DNA of 54,181 bases, taken from NCBI GenBank assembly GCA_017559905.1, contig JAFYQF010000014.1, positions 1-54,181 on the forward strand, in the 5' to 3' direction. The stretch comes from a bacterium (GTDB lineage: Bacteria; Cyanobacteriota; Vampirovibrionia; Gastranaerophilales; Gastranaerophilaceae). The notes under the pieces are model-generated. The model saw only the letters and a list, made by a program, of their open reading frames with translations, had not been told where the DNA came from and made no database searches. Of this stretch, positions 1 through 7,104 are shown piece by piece. The position numbers and the translations under genes were made by a program. Numbering within the stretch: position 1 is the stretch's first letter; each line of letters starts with the position of its first letter.

Positions 1-1616
1 CTTCTTTCAACGTTTTTAGTTAATACGCCTTTAATACTATCGTATTCAGTTTGAAGTGCATTGTGTTCAGTGTCTAATTTTTTCAAATCAGTGTCATATT
101 GTTTATCTTTAACTTCGATTTCTTTTAAAGTTTTAGTGTATTCAACTTCAGCTCTAGCAATAGCTTCTTCGTCTTTTTGTTCAGTAATGTCTTGAGCATT
201 AGTAAATACAATAGAAGTCCACGCAGCGTTTCTAACACCTTGTTCAGAAGAAGAAATTTCTTTGAATTGAACTTGTTCTAATGTAATCAACCCGTTATCA
301 ATAGCGTATTTAAGGTATTCAGGGCTATTCATATCGCCATCTTTAAGTACAGCCCAGCTTTGTTCAGTAGTAGATTTAGAAGCCCAGCCAGCATCAGGGT
401 CGTAAGCACCGTTGTTTCCGAAACCACCTTTGAAGTTAGAAACACCATTCATTCTGTTCCAAAGGTTAACGTACCATTGAGCTTCATCAAGGTCTGTTGC
501 TACACGAACAGTTTTTGGTAGGTATTTTTGGATTTCTTCATTTTTAACTGGTTTAGCAGCTTCCCAAGCTGCAACGTCTGCATCATAAGCGTCTTGGTCA
601 TATTTTTCAACTTCTTCTTCACTTAATTGTTTTAAATCGTGCTCAACAAAATAGAAGAATTTTTGTAAATTTTCAGAAGAAGCTGCTTCGCCAGTGTCAC
701 TTGTAACAACATAATCTTCATGAACTTCCCATAATAAATCTACTGCTCTTTGGTACAATGTCATATTTGGATCAGACGTCGGACCTCCTACTGTTACTTG
801 GCTGCCATTTATCTCTGCGGTTTCTGTACCACCAGGAATAACATCGCCTGAACAATAGTTTTCTTTAAAAGCTTCGGTAATGGGGTCAAATTTTGCACGA
901 TTATGATTTGCAGTATTCCAGCACCAATCTTCGCCATGTTCACCACATGTATCTGCATATACTGTATATGTTTCTCCAGTACTTGTTGTATGTGTGCCAA
1001 CTCCAATTGCATCTGCAAGAACATGCATATAACAATTATTTCCGCCAATTGCGTTGCCTAAACAACCTCCTGCAGCACAAAAATCTTGGTAAATTTTATT
1101 GTTTCCAGTAGGAACGACTTCTGTTGTCCAGTATTTTTCATTATCAGGATCTGGTTTTTGAGCTTCCCATTCCGCTAATTTTTCTTCATAATCAGCTTCT
1201 GTATCCACCCAAACAGGGTTAACATATTCAATAGTAATCCCTTCGCCTATATCAGCTAAAACGCCGTATTTATCAAGGAATTCTTCAAGAGTGTTAGAAT
1301 TTTGGTAGTTAGCAGCATCTCTTTCAGAAACTAGAATTTGACCAGCAGAATTTATTAATCCATATTGGTTTTTCAATTCACCATATTGAGTAAGAGCTGC
1401 GCCAGATAAATCATAACTTACGATATCGCCGTTAGCGTTATAAGTGTTAAATAGGTATTGAGTTTTGTTTAAAGCTTTAACATATTTATCACTAGCTTGG
1501 TCAGTGGCGTTGGCTAAACGAATTTTTGCATTAGAAATGTTTTGAGATTGAAGTTCGATGTTGTTCAATCTTGCGGTGATAGTAAGCAATCTAGCTTGTG
1601 ATGCCGCCATTCCCAT
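1..1616 (-). CDS. MGMAASQAR-family putative exported structural protein (C-terminus beyond window)
   Basis: Open reading frame without stop from the ATG at 1616 to the window edge (538 codons seen). The N-terminus (MGMAASQARLLTITARLNN followed by an Asn/Gln-rich amphipathic helix) and the charged heptad-rich C-terminal part (from about residue 475) bracket a variable middle containing several Cys, Trp and Gly-rich stretches. Helical termini around a variable core recall flagellin/hook-type proteins exported without a Sec signal; that is inference, and no signal peptide is visible. Start supported by AAAGGA 12-17 nt upstream and by the same N-terminus in the gene at 54093. A sigma-28-like promoter lies upstream. 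Function unknown; the family is common in this lineage as hypothetical proteins, from memory. Confidence 0.8.
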   Translation of the reverse strand, partial: MGMAASQARLLTITARLNNIELQSQNISNAKIRLANATDQASDKYVKALNKTQYLFNTYNANGDIVSYDLSGAALTQYGELKNQYGLINSAGQILVSERDAANYQNSNTLEEFLDKYGVLADIGEGITIEYVNPVWVDTEADYEEKLAEWEAQKPDPDNEKYWTTEVVPTGNNKIYQDFCAAGGCLGNAIGGNNCYMHVLADAIGVGTHTTSTGETYTVYADTCGEHGEDWCWNTANHNRAKFDPITEAFKENYCSGDVIPGGTETAEINGSQVTVGGPTSDPNMTLYQRAVDLLWEVHEDYVVTSDTGEAASSENLQKFFYFVEHDLKQLSEEEVEKYDQDAYDADVAAWEAAKPVKNEEIQKYLPKTVRVATDLDEAQWYVNLWNRMNGVSNFKGGFGNNGAYDPDAGWASKSTTEQSWAVLKDGDMNSPEYLKYAIDNGLITLEQVQFKEISSSEQGVRNAAWTSIVFTNAQDITEQKDEEAIARAEVEYTKTLKEIEVKDKQYDTDLKKLDTEHNALQTEYDSIKGVLTKNVER

Positions 1617-1654
1617 TGTTTTCGTTTCCTTTCGTAATTGTTCTAGTATCTGTG

Positions 1655-1682
1655 ATTACGGCATTATGTAAAGGAAACTTTA
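1655..1682 (-). promoter_or_regulatory. Sigma-28/FliA-like promoter of the 1616 gene
   Basis: On the minus strand TAAAGTTT (1682-1675), 12 nt, then GCCGTAAT (1662-1655). Consensus for FliA is TAAAGTTT-N11-GCCGATAA. The paralogue at 54093 has TAAAGTTT-N12-TCCGATAT at the matching position. Predicted transcript start is about 30 nt before the ATG. Confidence 0.5.
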
Positions 1683-1698
1683 ATAAATATACTATGTT

Positions 1699-1717
1699 TG
1701 TAACGTATTTGTAACAT
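1699..1717. promoter_or_regulatory. Paired GTWAC operator-like direct repeats
   Basis: TGTAAC at 1699-1704 and TGTAACAT at 1710-1717 (plus strand), 11 bp apart, 17 nt upstream of the -35 element of the 1616 gene. A similar pair 10 bp apart occurs at 53995-54012, upstream of the paralogue. Helical-turn-spaced direct repeats are typical of OmpR/PhoB-type regulator sites; the regulator is unknown. Confidence 0.4.
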
Positions 1718-1780
1718 TCGGGCAATAAATTAAACTTTAAATACTTTATATATACAAGAGGAATATTAAGGGGAACTATC

Positions 1781-2617
1781 TTGGCATTAAGTTACGCAAA
1801 TTATCACAAAATGAATATGTTTGGATTTGGTGCAAGTCCGATGTTTATGCCAATGACTTATGGTTATGGTCATTCTCATTGTTATTCACCAATGGATAAT
1901 TGTTTATCATTGTTTACGACAATGGCTGTAACTAGTGCTGTGATGAAATCAGCTTTAGGGTTGATTAATCCTACTCAAAACCTAAAATCTTCACAAAAAC
2001 AAAATAATAATTTTTATAATCCGTTTGCAAGTTATACAATGCCAATGTATAATTTTAGTTTTGTTCCTCAATTCACTTATATGCCAACGATTCCGCCAGT
2101 GAAGTTAGAATTTAAACCAATGAAGTTCACTGTTCCAAAATTTGATTTTAAGGCTAAAGCTCCAGCAAAAACGGTAAGAACGAATTCTTACACAGGACAA
2201 CGTCCAAGCACAGTTACTTCAATTGCAAATGTTGCTAAAATTTATGACCCAGAAAAAGGCAAGAAGTTAGCTCAAGCTGCTATTGATGGTTTAAGTACTG
2301 CTGACAAAGGGTATTGTGCAAGAGCTGTGAAAACAGCAATTGCAAATACTGGGCTTGGTGCTTATGAATCAGGACACGCTTGTGATATGCCTTCAATTTT
2401 GGGACGTAATGCTAATTTTAAAGAGGTAAAAGTTTCAGCTTCAGATTTAGATAAATTGCCTGCTGGTTGCGTATTATGTTATCCTCCTGGTGACTGTGGT
2501 TATAATGCAGTAGTTGGACATATAGAGTTTACTGATGGAAATGGCAATGGTTTCCATTTTACTCAAACTCGTAATATCAGACAATCCGATAATGTAAGAG
2601 TTTTTGTTCCAGTTTAG
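1781..2617 (+). CDS. Putative NlpC/CHAP-like cysteine peptidase or amidase
   Basis: 278 residues from a TTG start preceded by AAGGGG with 8 nt spacing; the next ATG (residue 11) has no such site. Residues 1-125 are unusual: rich in Met, Phe, Tyr and Pro, with one hydrophobic segment (about 40-62). Residues 170-278 look like a papain-fold amidase domain: Cys179 in a GYCARAV helix start, a conserved-looking hydrophobic strand, then His247 in GHIEF followed by a Gly/Asn turn. This is the Cys/His layout of NlpC/P60 and CHAP domains, which cut peptidoglycan peptide bonds. No clear Sec signal. An NSYTG peptide sits at 135-139. Assignment is from motif order only. Confidence 0.55.
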   Translation: MALSYANYHKMNMFGFGASPMFMPMTYGYGHSHCYSPMDNCLSLFTTMAVTSAVMKSALGLINPTQNLKSSQKQNNNFYNPFASYTMPMYNFSFVPQFTYMPTIPPVKLEFKPMKFTVPKFDFKAKAPAKTVRTNSYTGQRPSTVTSIANVAKIYDPEKGKKLAQAAIDGLSTADKGYCARAVKTAIANTGLGAYESGHACDMPSILGRNANFKEVKVSASDLDKLPAGCVLCYPPGDCGYNAVVGHIEFTDGNGNGFHFTQTRNIRQSDNVRVFVPV

Positions 2618-3192
2618 GATGCTAAAACTTTTAATAAATTGCGTACGTTGAGGTTTAAGTCGTCTAATGTTCCACTATTGTTGATTGTATAGTCACAAAG
2701 TTCTTTCTTTTTATCCTGTGGAATTTGTGCATTGAGTCTTGTTTTTGCATATTCTACGGAGTAATTGTTCCTTTGAATAAGCCTTTCTAATCTTATTTTG
2801 TCTTCGCAGTATATTAGAACAATTCTGTCAAACAATTCTTGCATATTGCTTTCAAATAGTTGAGGAATTCCTACAAATGCAAAATCATGTTGTTTGTTTT
2901 GTTCAAAAAATGCTAAAATTTCAGCTTTCACAAGTGGGTGAATTATACTTTCAAGTTTTTTTAGTTGAGTTTTGTCTGCAAAAACGACTTTCCCTAATTT
3001 TTCTCTTGATATTGTTCCGTCATTATTTAGAATATCAAATTCTCTGAAAGCTTCAGTAATTTGAGGGTTTTCTTCAAGAATTTTATGTGCGACCTTGTCT
3101 GTATCAAGAAAAGGGTAATCCATTTCTTTCAAAATCTTTTCAACAGCGGATTTACCAGAAGCTATATTGCCTGTGATTGCTACCTTAAGCAT
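2614..3192 (-). CDS. coaE: Dephospho-CoA kinase
   Basis: 192 residues, close to the usual CoaE length. It phosphorylates the 3'-OH of dephospho-CoA with ATP, the last step of coenzyme A synthesis, in the cytoplasm. P-loop GNIASGKS at residues 8-15, the LDTDKVAH motif following it, and the CoaE lid region with RLIQRNNYS are visible. The start overlaps the end of the upstream pseudouridine synthase gene by 8 nt, so the two are probably translationally coupled in one minus-strand operon with ybgC. The 3' end overlaps the convergent gene ending at 2617 by 4 nt. Confidence 0.95.
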   Translation of the reverse strand: MLKVAITGNIASGKSAVEKILKEMDYPFLDTDKVAHKILEENPQITEAFREFDILNNDGTISREKLGKVVFADKTQLKKLESIIHPLVKAEILAFFEQNKQHDFAFVGIPQLFESNMQELFDRIVLIYCEDKIRLERLIQRNNYSVEYAKTRLNAQIPQDKKKELCDYTINNSGTLDDLNLNVRNLLKVLAS

Positions 3193-3919
3193 TTTTTTGA
3201 ATCCTGTTCATAAAGTTTTTTAAGTCTTTAATTTGACGCGGTTTAATAGGTTTAAATTCGCCTCGTTTCATCCCATCAAGGTTAATAATAGCATGTTGAA
3301 CTCTTTTTAGAGTTTTAACTTCATATCCAAAATGCTCGAACATTTTTCTAATTTGGCGGTTCATACCTTGGTATAGAGTAATTTGCATAAAGGTATGTTT
3401 TTTGTCTGCTTCTAATACCGTAATGTCAGCATAAGCGATTTTACCAGGTTCTATTTCTATTCCGTTTGCCATCTGCTCAAGTTCGTGTTGATGAATTACT
3501 GAATCTATTGAAACTAGATAAACTTTTGGAACTTTAACGGATGGGTGGGTTAGCTCATTAATCAAATCTCCGTCGTTTGTTAAAATTAAGAGTCCTGTAG
3601 AATCTTTGTCTAATCTGCCGACAGGTCTTAAGTGGTAAAGATTTTCAGGCAAAAGGTCATAAATTGTTTTGCGACCTTTTTCATCGTCTGCAGTTGTAAT
3701 ATATCCTGCAGGCTTGTAAAAACGGTAATATTCCAATTTTACAGGTCTAATCATCTTTTGGTTCACAAAAACTTTGTCCTTTGCTGATACCAAAAATCCA
3801 AGCTCTGTAACTTTTTTGCCGTTAACAGAAACCGCACCGCTTTCAATAAGTTCATCAGCTTTTCTTCTAGAACAAAGACCTGAAGACGCTATATATTTGT
3901 TTAAACGGGTTGAAGACAT
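3185..3919 (-). CDS. RsuA/RluB-family pseudouridine synthase
   Basis: 244 residues. An N-terminal S4 RNA-binding domain (residues 4-50, RLNKYIASSGLCSRRKAD) is followed by the RsuA/RluB catalytic domain with GRLDKDSTGLL; Asp104 is the expected catalytic aspartate. The C-terminal NRQIRKMFEHFGYEVKTLKR block is typical. It isomerises uridine in ribosomal RNA; whether 23S (RluB-like) or 16S (RsuA-like) is the target cannot be settled by eye, RluB-like being more likely. It overlaps ybgC (ending 3901) by 19 nt and coaE by 8 nt. Confidence 0.93.
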   Translation of the reverse strand: MSSTRLNKYIASSGLCSRRKADELIESGAVSVNGKKVTELGFLVSAKDKVFVNQKMIRPVKLEYYRFYKPAGYITTADDEKGRKTIYDLLPENLYHLRPVGRLDKDSTGLLILTNDGDLINELTHPSVKVPKVYLVSIDSVIHQHELEQMANGIEIEPGKIAYADITVLEADKKHTFMQITLYQGMNRQIRKMFEHFGYEVKTLKRVQHAIINLDGMKRGEFKPIKPRQIKDLKNFMNRIQKNA

Positions 3920-4326
3920 TCAATCTCCTTTTTGAAGATGTTTGCTAAAACTTCTGGCATGCGTCTGTAAAGCTTGCCTGTTTTTGAAACCGCTACAACT
4001 TCAACTTCTGCTTCAATAAATGTTTTTAAAGTATCAGCAGATTTGATAGTCTGGGCGAATGTAACTGATAGTCCATTGAATTTTGATATTTTAGTTTCAA
4101 TAATAATATTGTCGTTCAATTTCGCAGAAGCTTTGTAACGTACGTTAAGATTGACGACAGGCATAACTATATCCTGACTTTCAAGCTCAATCAAGTTGTG
4201 ACCTAACATTTCGCACCATTCAACTCTGCCGGCTTCAAGCCATCTTAAGTATGAACCGTGCCAAACAACACCATAAGCGTCGGTGTCAGAATAATAAACT
4301 TTGTTTTTTAAAATGTGAATATTCAT
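3901..4326 (-). CDS. ybgC: YbgC/4-hydroxybenzoyl-CoA thioesterase family protein
   Basis: Hotdog-fold acyl-CoA thioesterase of 141 residues. The motif YSDTDAYGVVWHGSYLRW near the N-terminus holds the catalytic Asp of the YbgC family, and the remaining sequence has the expected length and beta-strand pattern. I chose the ATG at 4326, not the in-frame TTG at 4344, because a TATAAT box (minus strand, 4338-4333) lies exactly 6 nt before the ATG. The TTG codon would therefore be upstream of the transcript start, and the mRNA is probably leaderless. First gene of ybgC-pseudouridine synthase-coaE. Confidence 0.9.
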   Translation of the reverse strand: MNIHILKNKVYYSDTDAYGVVWHGSYLRWLEAGRVEWCEMLGHNLIELESQDIVMPVVNLNVRYKASAKLNDNIIIETKISKFNGLSVTFAQTIKSADTLKTFIEAEVEVVAVSKTGKLYRRMPEVLANIFKKEIECLQPV

Positions 4327-4332
4327 ACTCGG

Positions 4333-4361
4333 ATTATAACACAATTTTTGTTTAATATTAA
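4333..4361 (-). promoter_or_regulatory. Promoter of ybgC (leaderless arrangement)
   Basis: Minus strand: TTAATA (4361-4356), 17 nt, TATAAT (4338-4333), then 6 nt to the ATG at 4326. No Shine-Dalgarno can fit in the transcript. Confidence 0.6.
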
Positions 4362-4376
4362 AAGGAGGTTAACAAA

Positions 4377-4511
4377 ATGAAATATATTTGTAAATTATGT
4401 GGGTGGGAATACGATGAGGATAAAGAAGGAACTGCTTTCCAAGAATTAGAGGAAGATTGGTTGTGTCCTTTGTGTGGTGCTCCAAAAGAAGATTTTGAAT
4501 TGAAAGAATAA
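4377..4511 (+). CDS. Rubredoxin-like protein
   Basis: 44-residue protein with two CxxCG knuckles, CKLCGW at residues 5-10 and CPLCGAP at residues 30-36, the iron-binding pattern of rubredoxin. It is slightly shorter than classical rubredoxins (about 52-54) and resembles short rubredoxin-like domains. It would be a cytoplasmic one-electron carrier, probably for peroxide or superoxide detoxification in an anaerobe. Excellent ribosome site AAAAGGAGG 8 nt before ATG. Divergent from ybgC and followed by its own terminator, so it is monocistronic. Confidence 0.92.
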   Translation: MKYICKLCGWEYDEDKEGTAFQELEEDWLCPLCGAPKEDFELKE

Positions 4512-4514
4512 TCA

Positions 4515-4539
4515 AATGGCGGAATATCCGCCATTTTTT
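4515..4539 (+). terminator. Rho-independent terminator after rubredoxin
   Basis: Stem AATGGCGGA (4515-4523), loop ATA, TCCGCCATT (4527-4535), then a T run. Confidence 0.85.
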
Positions 4540-4601
4540 CATTATGTAAAATTCTTGTATAAAATTAGCAAAAATTTTGTATCAGTGGTTTTATTAAAGG
4601 T

Positions 4602-5438
4602 GTGGAAGGTTTAAATTTTAAAAATCCTAATATTAACCATCGTTATATGACTCCAAGTATGGGCTCATCATATTCGACTGCTCGTGTTCACCAGCAAGAA
4701 GAAAATCCTGAAGTAAAAACTATTGCGAAAGCTGGTTTGTTACAAGCTGCAGCAATTCTTTTGACAAAAGTTTCAGAATGGTGTGGGCAAAAGTTGATGC
4801 AAGGCAAAGAGTTTACAAATGCACGTAATATTAACGGAATTGCCGAAGAAATGTTAACTTCAAATAATTTGAAATATAAAATATCTGTAAGATATATTGA
4901 TAATTCAAATGCTAAAAATATTGCAGAACAAATCAAACGTGCTAGGGGTGTTGATATGTCAGATGAGTTGAATACTGTCGCTAGAGGGGCCAATGCTTTT
5001 TATTCTGATGGATTAAAACTTGCAGTTGCTCCAAAATCAAAACCTTCATTGATTTTGCACGAGTTGGGACATGCTATTACGGCGCACAAAGGTAAGTTTA
5101 TGAAATTTCTGCAAAAATCAAGAATTTACGCCGCATCTGTACCTACAATTTTATTGATGTTTAATGATATGATGCCTAAAAAGCAAGGGGAAGAAACTTT
5201 CATAGAAAGACATGCTGGTAAAATTGGTTTTTGTGCATTTTTGCCAACGATTATAGAAGAAGGTTTAGCGTCTTGGCGTGGAATTAGTGCTGCTGAAAAA
5301 GTTAAGAAAACAGTTTCTAATATGGACTTAAAACCTTTAAAACGTAACTATGCTTTTGCTTGGTTAACGTATGTTATATCTGGTCTTGGGCTAGGTATAG
5401 CGGCTAAACAAGCCATTTTAGAAAATAAACAAAAATAA
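4602..5438 (+). CDS. Putative zincin metalloprotease, membrane-associated
   Basis: 278 residues. HELGH at 153-157 is a zinc-protease HExxH motif, and IIEEGLASW (Glu219/220) about 63 residues later could give the third, glutamate, ligand, as in gluzincins. Hydrophobic stretches lie near 44-62, 175-190, 205-218 and 252-270. No Sec signal is evident. The GTG start at 4602 is uncertain: AAAGG is only 1 nt away, and an ATG at residue 16 is possible. No known family recognised; substrate unknown. It lies alone between the rubredoxin terminator and the tRNA-Pro promoter. Confidence 0.6.
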   Translation: MEGLNFKNPNINHRYMTPSMGSSYSTARVHQQEENPEVKTIAKAGLLQAAAILLTKVSEWCGQKLMQGKEFTNARNINGIAEEMLTSNNLKYKISVRYIDNSNAKNIAEQIKRARGVDMSDELNTVARGANAFYSDGLKLAVAPKSKPSLILHELGHAITAHKGKFMKFLQKSRIYAASVPTILLMFNDMMPKKQGEETFIERHAGKIGFCAFLPTIIEEGLASWRGISAAEKVKKTVSNMDLKPLKRNYAFAWLTYVISGLGLGIAAKQAILENKQK

Positions 5439-5442
5439 CCAC

Positions 5443-5471
5443 TTGACTTAAAAAATCTTTTATAATAAACT
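5443..5471 (+). promoter_or_regulatory. Promoter of tRNA-Pro
   Basis: TTGACT at 5443-5448 with TAAACT at 5466-5471 (17-nt spacer). A TATAAT at 5461-5466 overlaps but would leave only 12 nt. Confidence 0.5.
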
Positions 5472-5515
5472 CAAATTGTTCGCAAAATTATTTTGTGAAT
5501 ACCCCAAATATTCAA

Positions 5516-5592
5516 CGGGATGTAGCGCAGCTTGGTAGCGCACCTCGCTTGGGACGAGGGGGTCGCACGTTCGAATCGTGTCATCCCGACCA
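5516..5592 (+). tRNA. tRNA-Pro (TGG)
   Basis: 77 nt including encoded CCA. Acceptor CGGGATG pairs with CATCCCG; the anticodon stem CCTCG/CGAGG encloses CTTGGGA, anticodon TGG; the T arm contains TTCGAATC. Its own promoter is upstream and a terminator with a TTCG tetraloop directly follows. Confidence 0.96.
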
Positions 5593-5601
5593 TTTAAAAA
5601 G

Positions 5602-5626
5602 GACTCACTTCGGTGGGTCTTTTTTT
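5602..5626 (+). terminator. Terminator of tRNA-Pro
   Basis: Stem GACTCAC (5602-5608), TTCG loop, GTGGGTC (5613-5619), then seven T. Confidence 0.85.
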
Positions 5627-5773
5627 GTGAATAGAGGTCGGACTTCCCCGATTACATCGTGGCACCATGCACACAGTTCTAATTTCATAAGAACTGTGGC
5701 AAGTTGCATCCACCACCGTAAGGCTCAATAAATTTCACCAACGGTGGATGTATCATCCCGACCATTTAAAAAA

Positions 5774-5797
5774 GACTCACTTCGGTGGGTCTTTTTT
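5774..5797 (+). terminator. Second copy of the tRNA-Pro terminator
   Basis: GACTCAC (5774-5780), TTCG, GTGGGTC (5785-5791), T run. It is the duplicated hairpin from 5602. Confidence 0.6.
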
Positions 5798-5889
5798 CTG
5801 TGAAGATTGCGTTTCTCCTATTAGATCGTAGCGCTATGCAAGCTTATTTGTGCTTAAGTAAACTTAAGTTAAAAATATCTTCTGGAAAA

Positions 5890-5917
5890 TTGACGGACAC
5901 TTTTTTTATAATAGAAT
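5890..5917 (+). promoter_or_regulatory. Promoter of yidC
   Basis: TTGACG (5890-5895), 16 nt, TAGAAT (5912-5917), about 35 nt before the yidC start. Confidence 0.65.
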
Positions 5918-5952
5918 AATCTTATATACAGATTATATGAGGATTAGGGAAA

Positions 5953-7092
5953 TTGGATTTTACAACTTTAACTATTGAAGCATTGAAAATGCTTGCACAA
6001 TTTGTTGGTAACTACGGTTTGGCAATTGTTGCTTTGACTATTATTATAAGAATGATTTTGTGGCCTTTGAATGTTAATCAACAACGTTCTATGCGCCAAA
6101 TGCAAACTCTGCAACCAAAATTAAAAGCTATTCAAGAACGCTACAAAAGCGATCCGCAAAAAATGCAGATGAAAATGATGGAGTTTTACAAAGAACATAA
6201 GTTCAACCCAATGGGCGGATGTTTACCATTGTTAATTCAGATGCCTGTGTTCATTTTGTTGTATTCTGCATTGATGAGCCCTCAATTTATTCAAATCGCT
6301 GGGGATTCTCAATTCTTATTCGTAAAAAGACTTGATACAACATTGAGAGCATCTGCGGGTGTTTCTAATGATGGCGTGATGGGTGCAGCTAAAAATGATA
6401 TGTTTATGTTGGGTAAGACTGCTGTTGTTTATCTCCCAACAGAAACTCTTCAAAATGTTAAAATTGAAAAACCTAATAAAGCTCTTGAGGTTCAAGGTGA
6501 ACTTGTTCCTGGTGAACCAATCGATTTTAAAGTTAGTTTAGATCAATTAGATTTGAAATTTAGTCAATTAGAACAAATTGAAAAAGCTGAAATGGTTATT
6601 ACTGACGTTAATACAAAAGAAACTGAAAAGGTTACTTTTGAACGTAGAGGTGGTTTGTTGACAGCTTCTGTTCCGTCAAAAGAAGTTGAACACAGTTTCC
6701 ATTGGGATATTTTAGCATTGATTGCAATTTTTGCTTTGACAATGTTGTTATCTCAAAAGTTAATGATGGCTCAAAATAAAAATGCTTCAAATGACCCTAC
6801 TCAAGAAGCTATTCAAAAATCAATGGGTACATTTATGCCAATAATGATTATTATGACTTTTGTCATAATTCCTATCCCTGCAGGTGTATTGATTTACTTG
6901 ATTATGTCAAATATTATTCAAGTTGCACAGACTATCATTGTTAATAAACAAATTGATATGGAAGAAGCTGCAAAAAAAATCCATGCAACTGATGGTGGCA
7001 AAGTTATTGAAGCAGAGATTGTTGATGAAAAACAACCTAAAGTTAATGGCTCATTGCTAGATATTTTAAAAGAGAAGTTCGGTGGCAAGTAA
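5953..7092 (+). CDS. yidC: YidC/Oxa1 membrane protein insertase
   Basis: 379 residues; TTG start with AGGATTAGGG upstream. The first membrane helix (about 19-39) carries the conserved groove arginine, Arg33. A charged cytoplasmic hairpin (40-85), the NPMGGCLPLLIQMPVF helix (85-108) and two C-terminal helices (about 295-330) follow the Oxa1 fold. Residues about 110-250, between the second and third core helices, form a long hydrophilic beta-rich extracytoplasmic insert. A comparable insert is present in cyanobacterial YidC as I recall it, and is absent from short Gram-positive YidC. It inserts membrane proteins together with SecYEG. Own promoter; queA follows after 12 nt. Confidence 0.95.
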   Translation: MDFTTLTIEALKMLAQFVGNYGLAIVALTIIIRMILWPLNVNQQRSMRQMQTLQPKLKAIQERYKSDPQKMQMKMMEFYKEHKFNPMGGCLPLLIQMPVFILLYSALMSPQFIQIAGDSQFLFVKRLDTTLRASAGVSNDGVMGAAKNDMFMLGKTAVVYLPTETLQNVKIEKPNKALEVQGELVPGEPIDFKVSLDQLDLKFSQLEQIEKAEMVITDVNTKETEKVTFERRGGLLTASVPSKEVEHSFHWDILALIAIFALTMLLSQKLMMAQNKNASNDPTQEAIQKSMGTFMPIMIIMTFVIIPIPAGVLIYLIMSNIIQVAQTIIVNKQIDMEEAAKKIHATDGGKVIEAEIVDEKQPKVNGSLLDILKEKFGGK

Positions 7093-7104
7093 GGCTAATT
7101 AAAG

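Larger units (their letters stand above)
5581..5840 (+). repeat. Diverged direct duplication of tRNA-Pro 3' end, terminator and flank
   Basis: TCATCCCGACCATTTAAAAA plus the TTCG hairpin and T run at 5581-5626 recurs at 5753-5797. A further flank at 5651-5671 recurs at 5820-5840 (17 of 21 bases identical). The repeat offset is about 170 bp. Between the copies sit two hairpins: CACAGTTCT/AGAACTGTG with a 9-nt loop, and a GCATCCACC...GGTGGATG pair around 5706-5750. The second copy has only the last bases of the tRNA. The rest of the 5593-5952 gap holds the yidC promoter and no gene. Confidence 0.75.

Noticed and set aside
809-1111. Short frames on both strands inside the first gene
   Set aside because: They lie within the long minus-strand coding sequence, which has consistent codon use; these are shadows.
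5495-5731. Open frame of 78 codons over tRNA-Pro
   Set aside because: It reads straight through the tRNA and its terminator and has no ribosome site.
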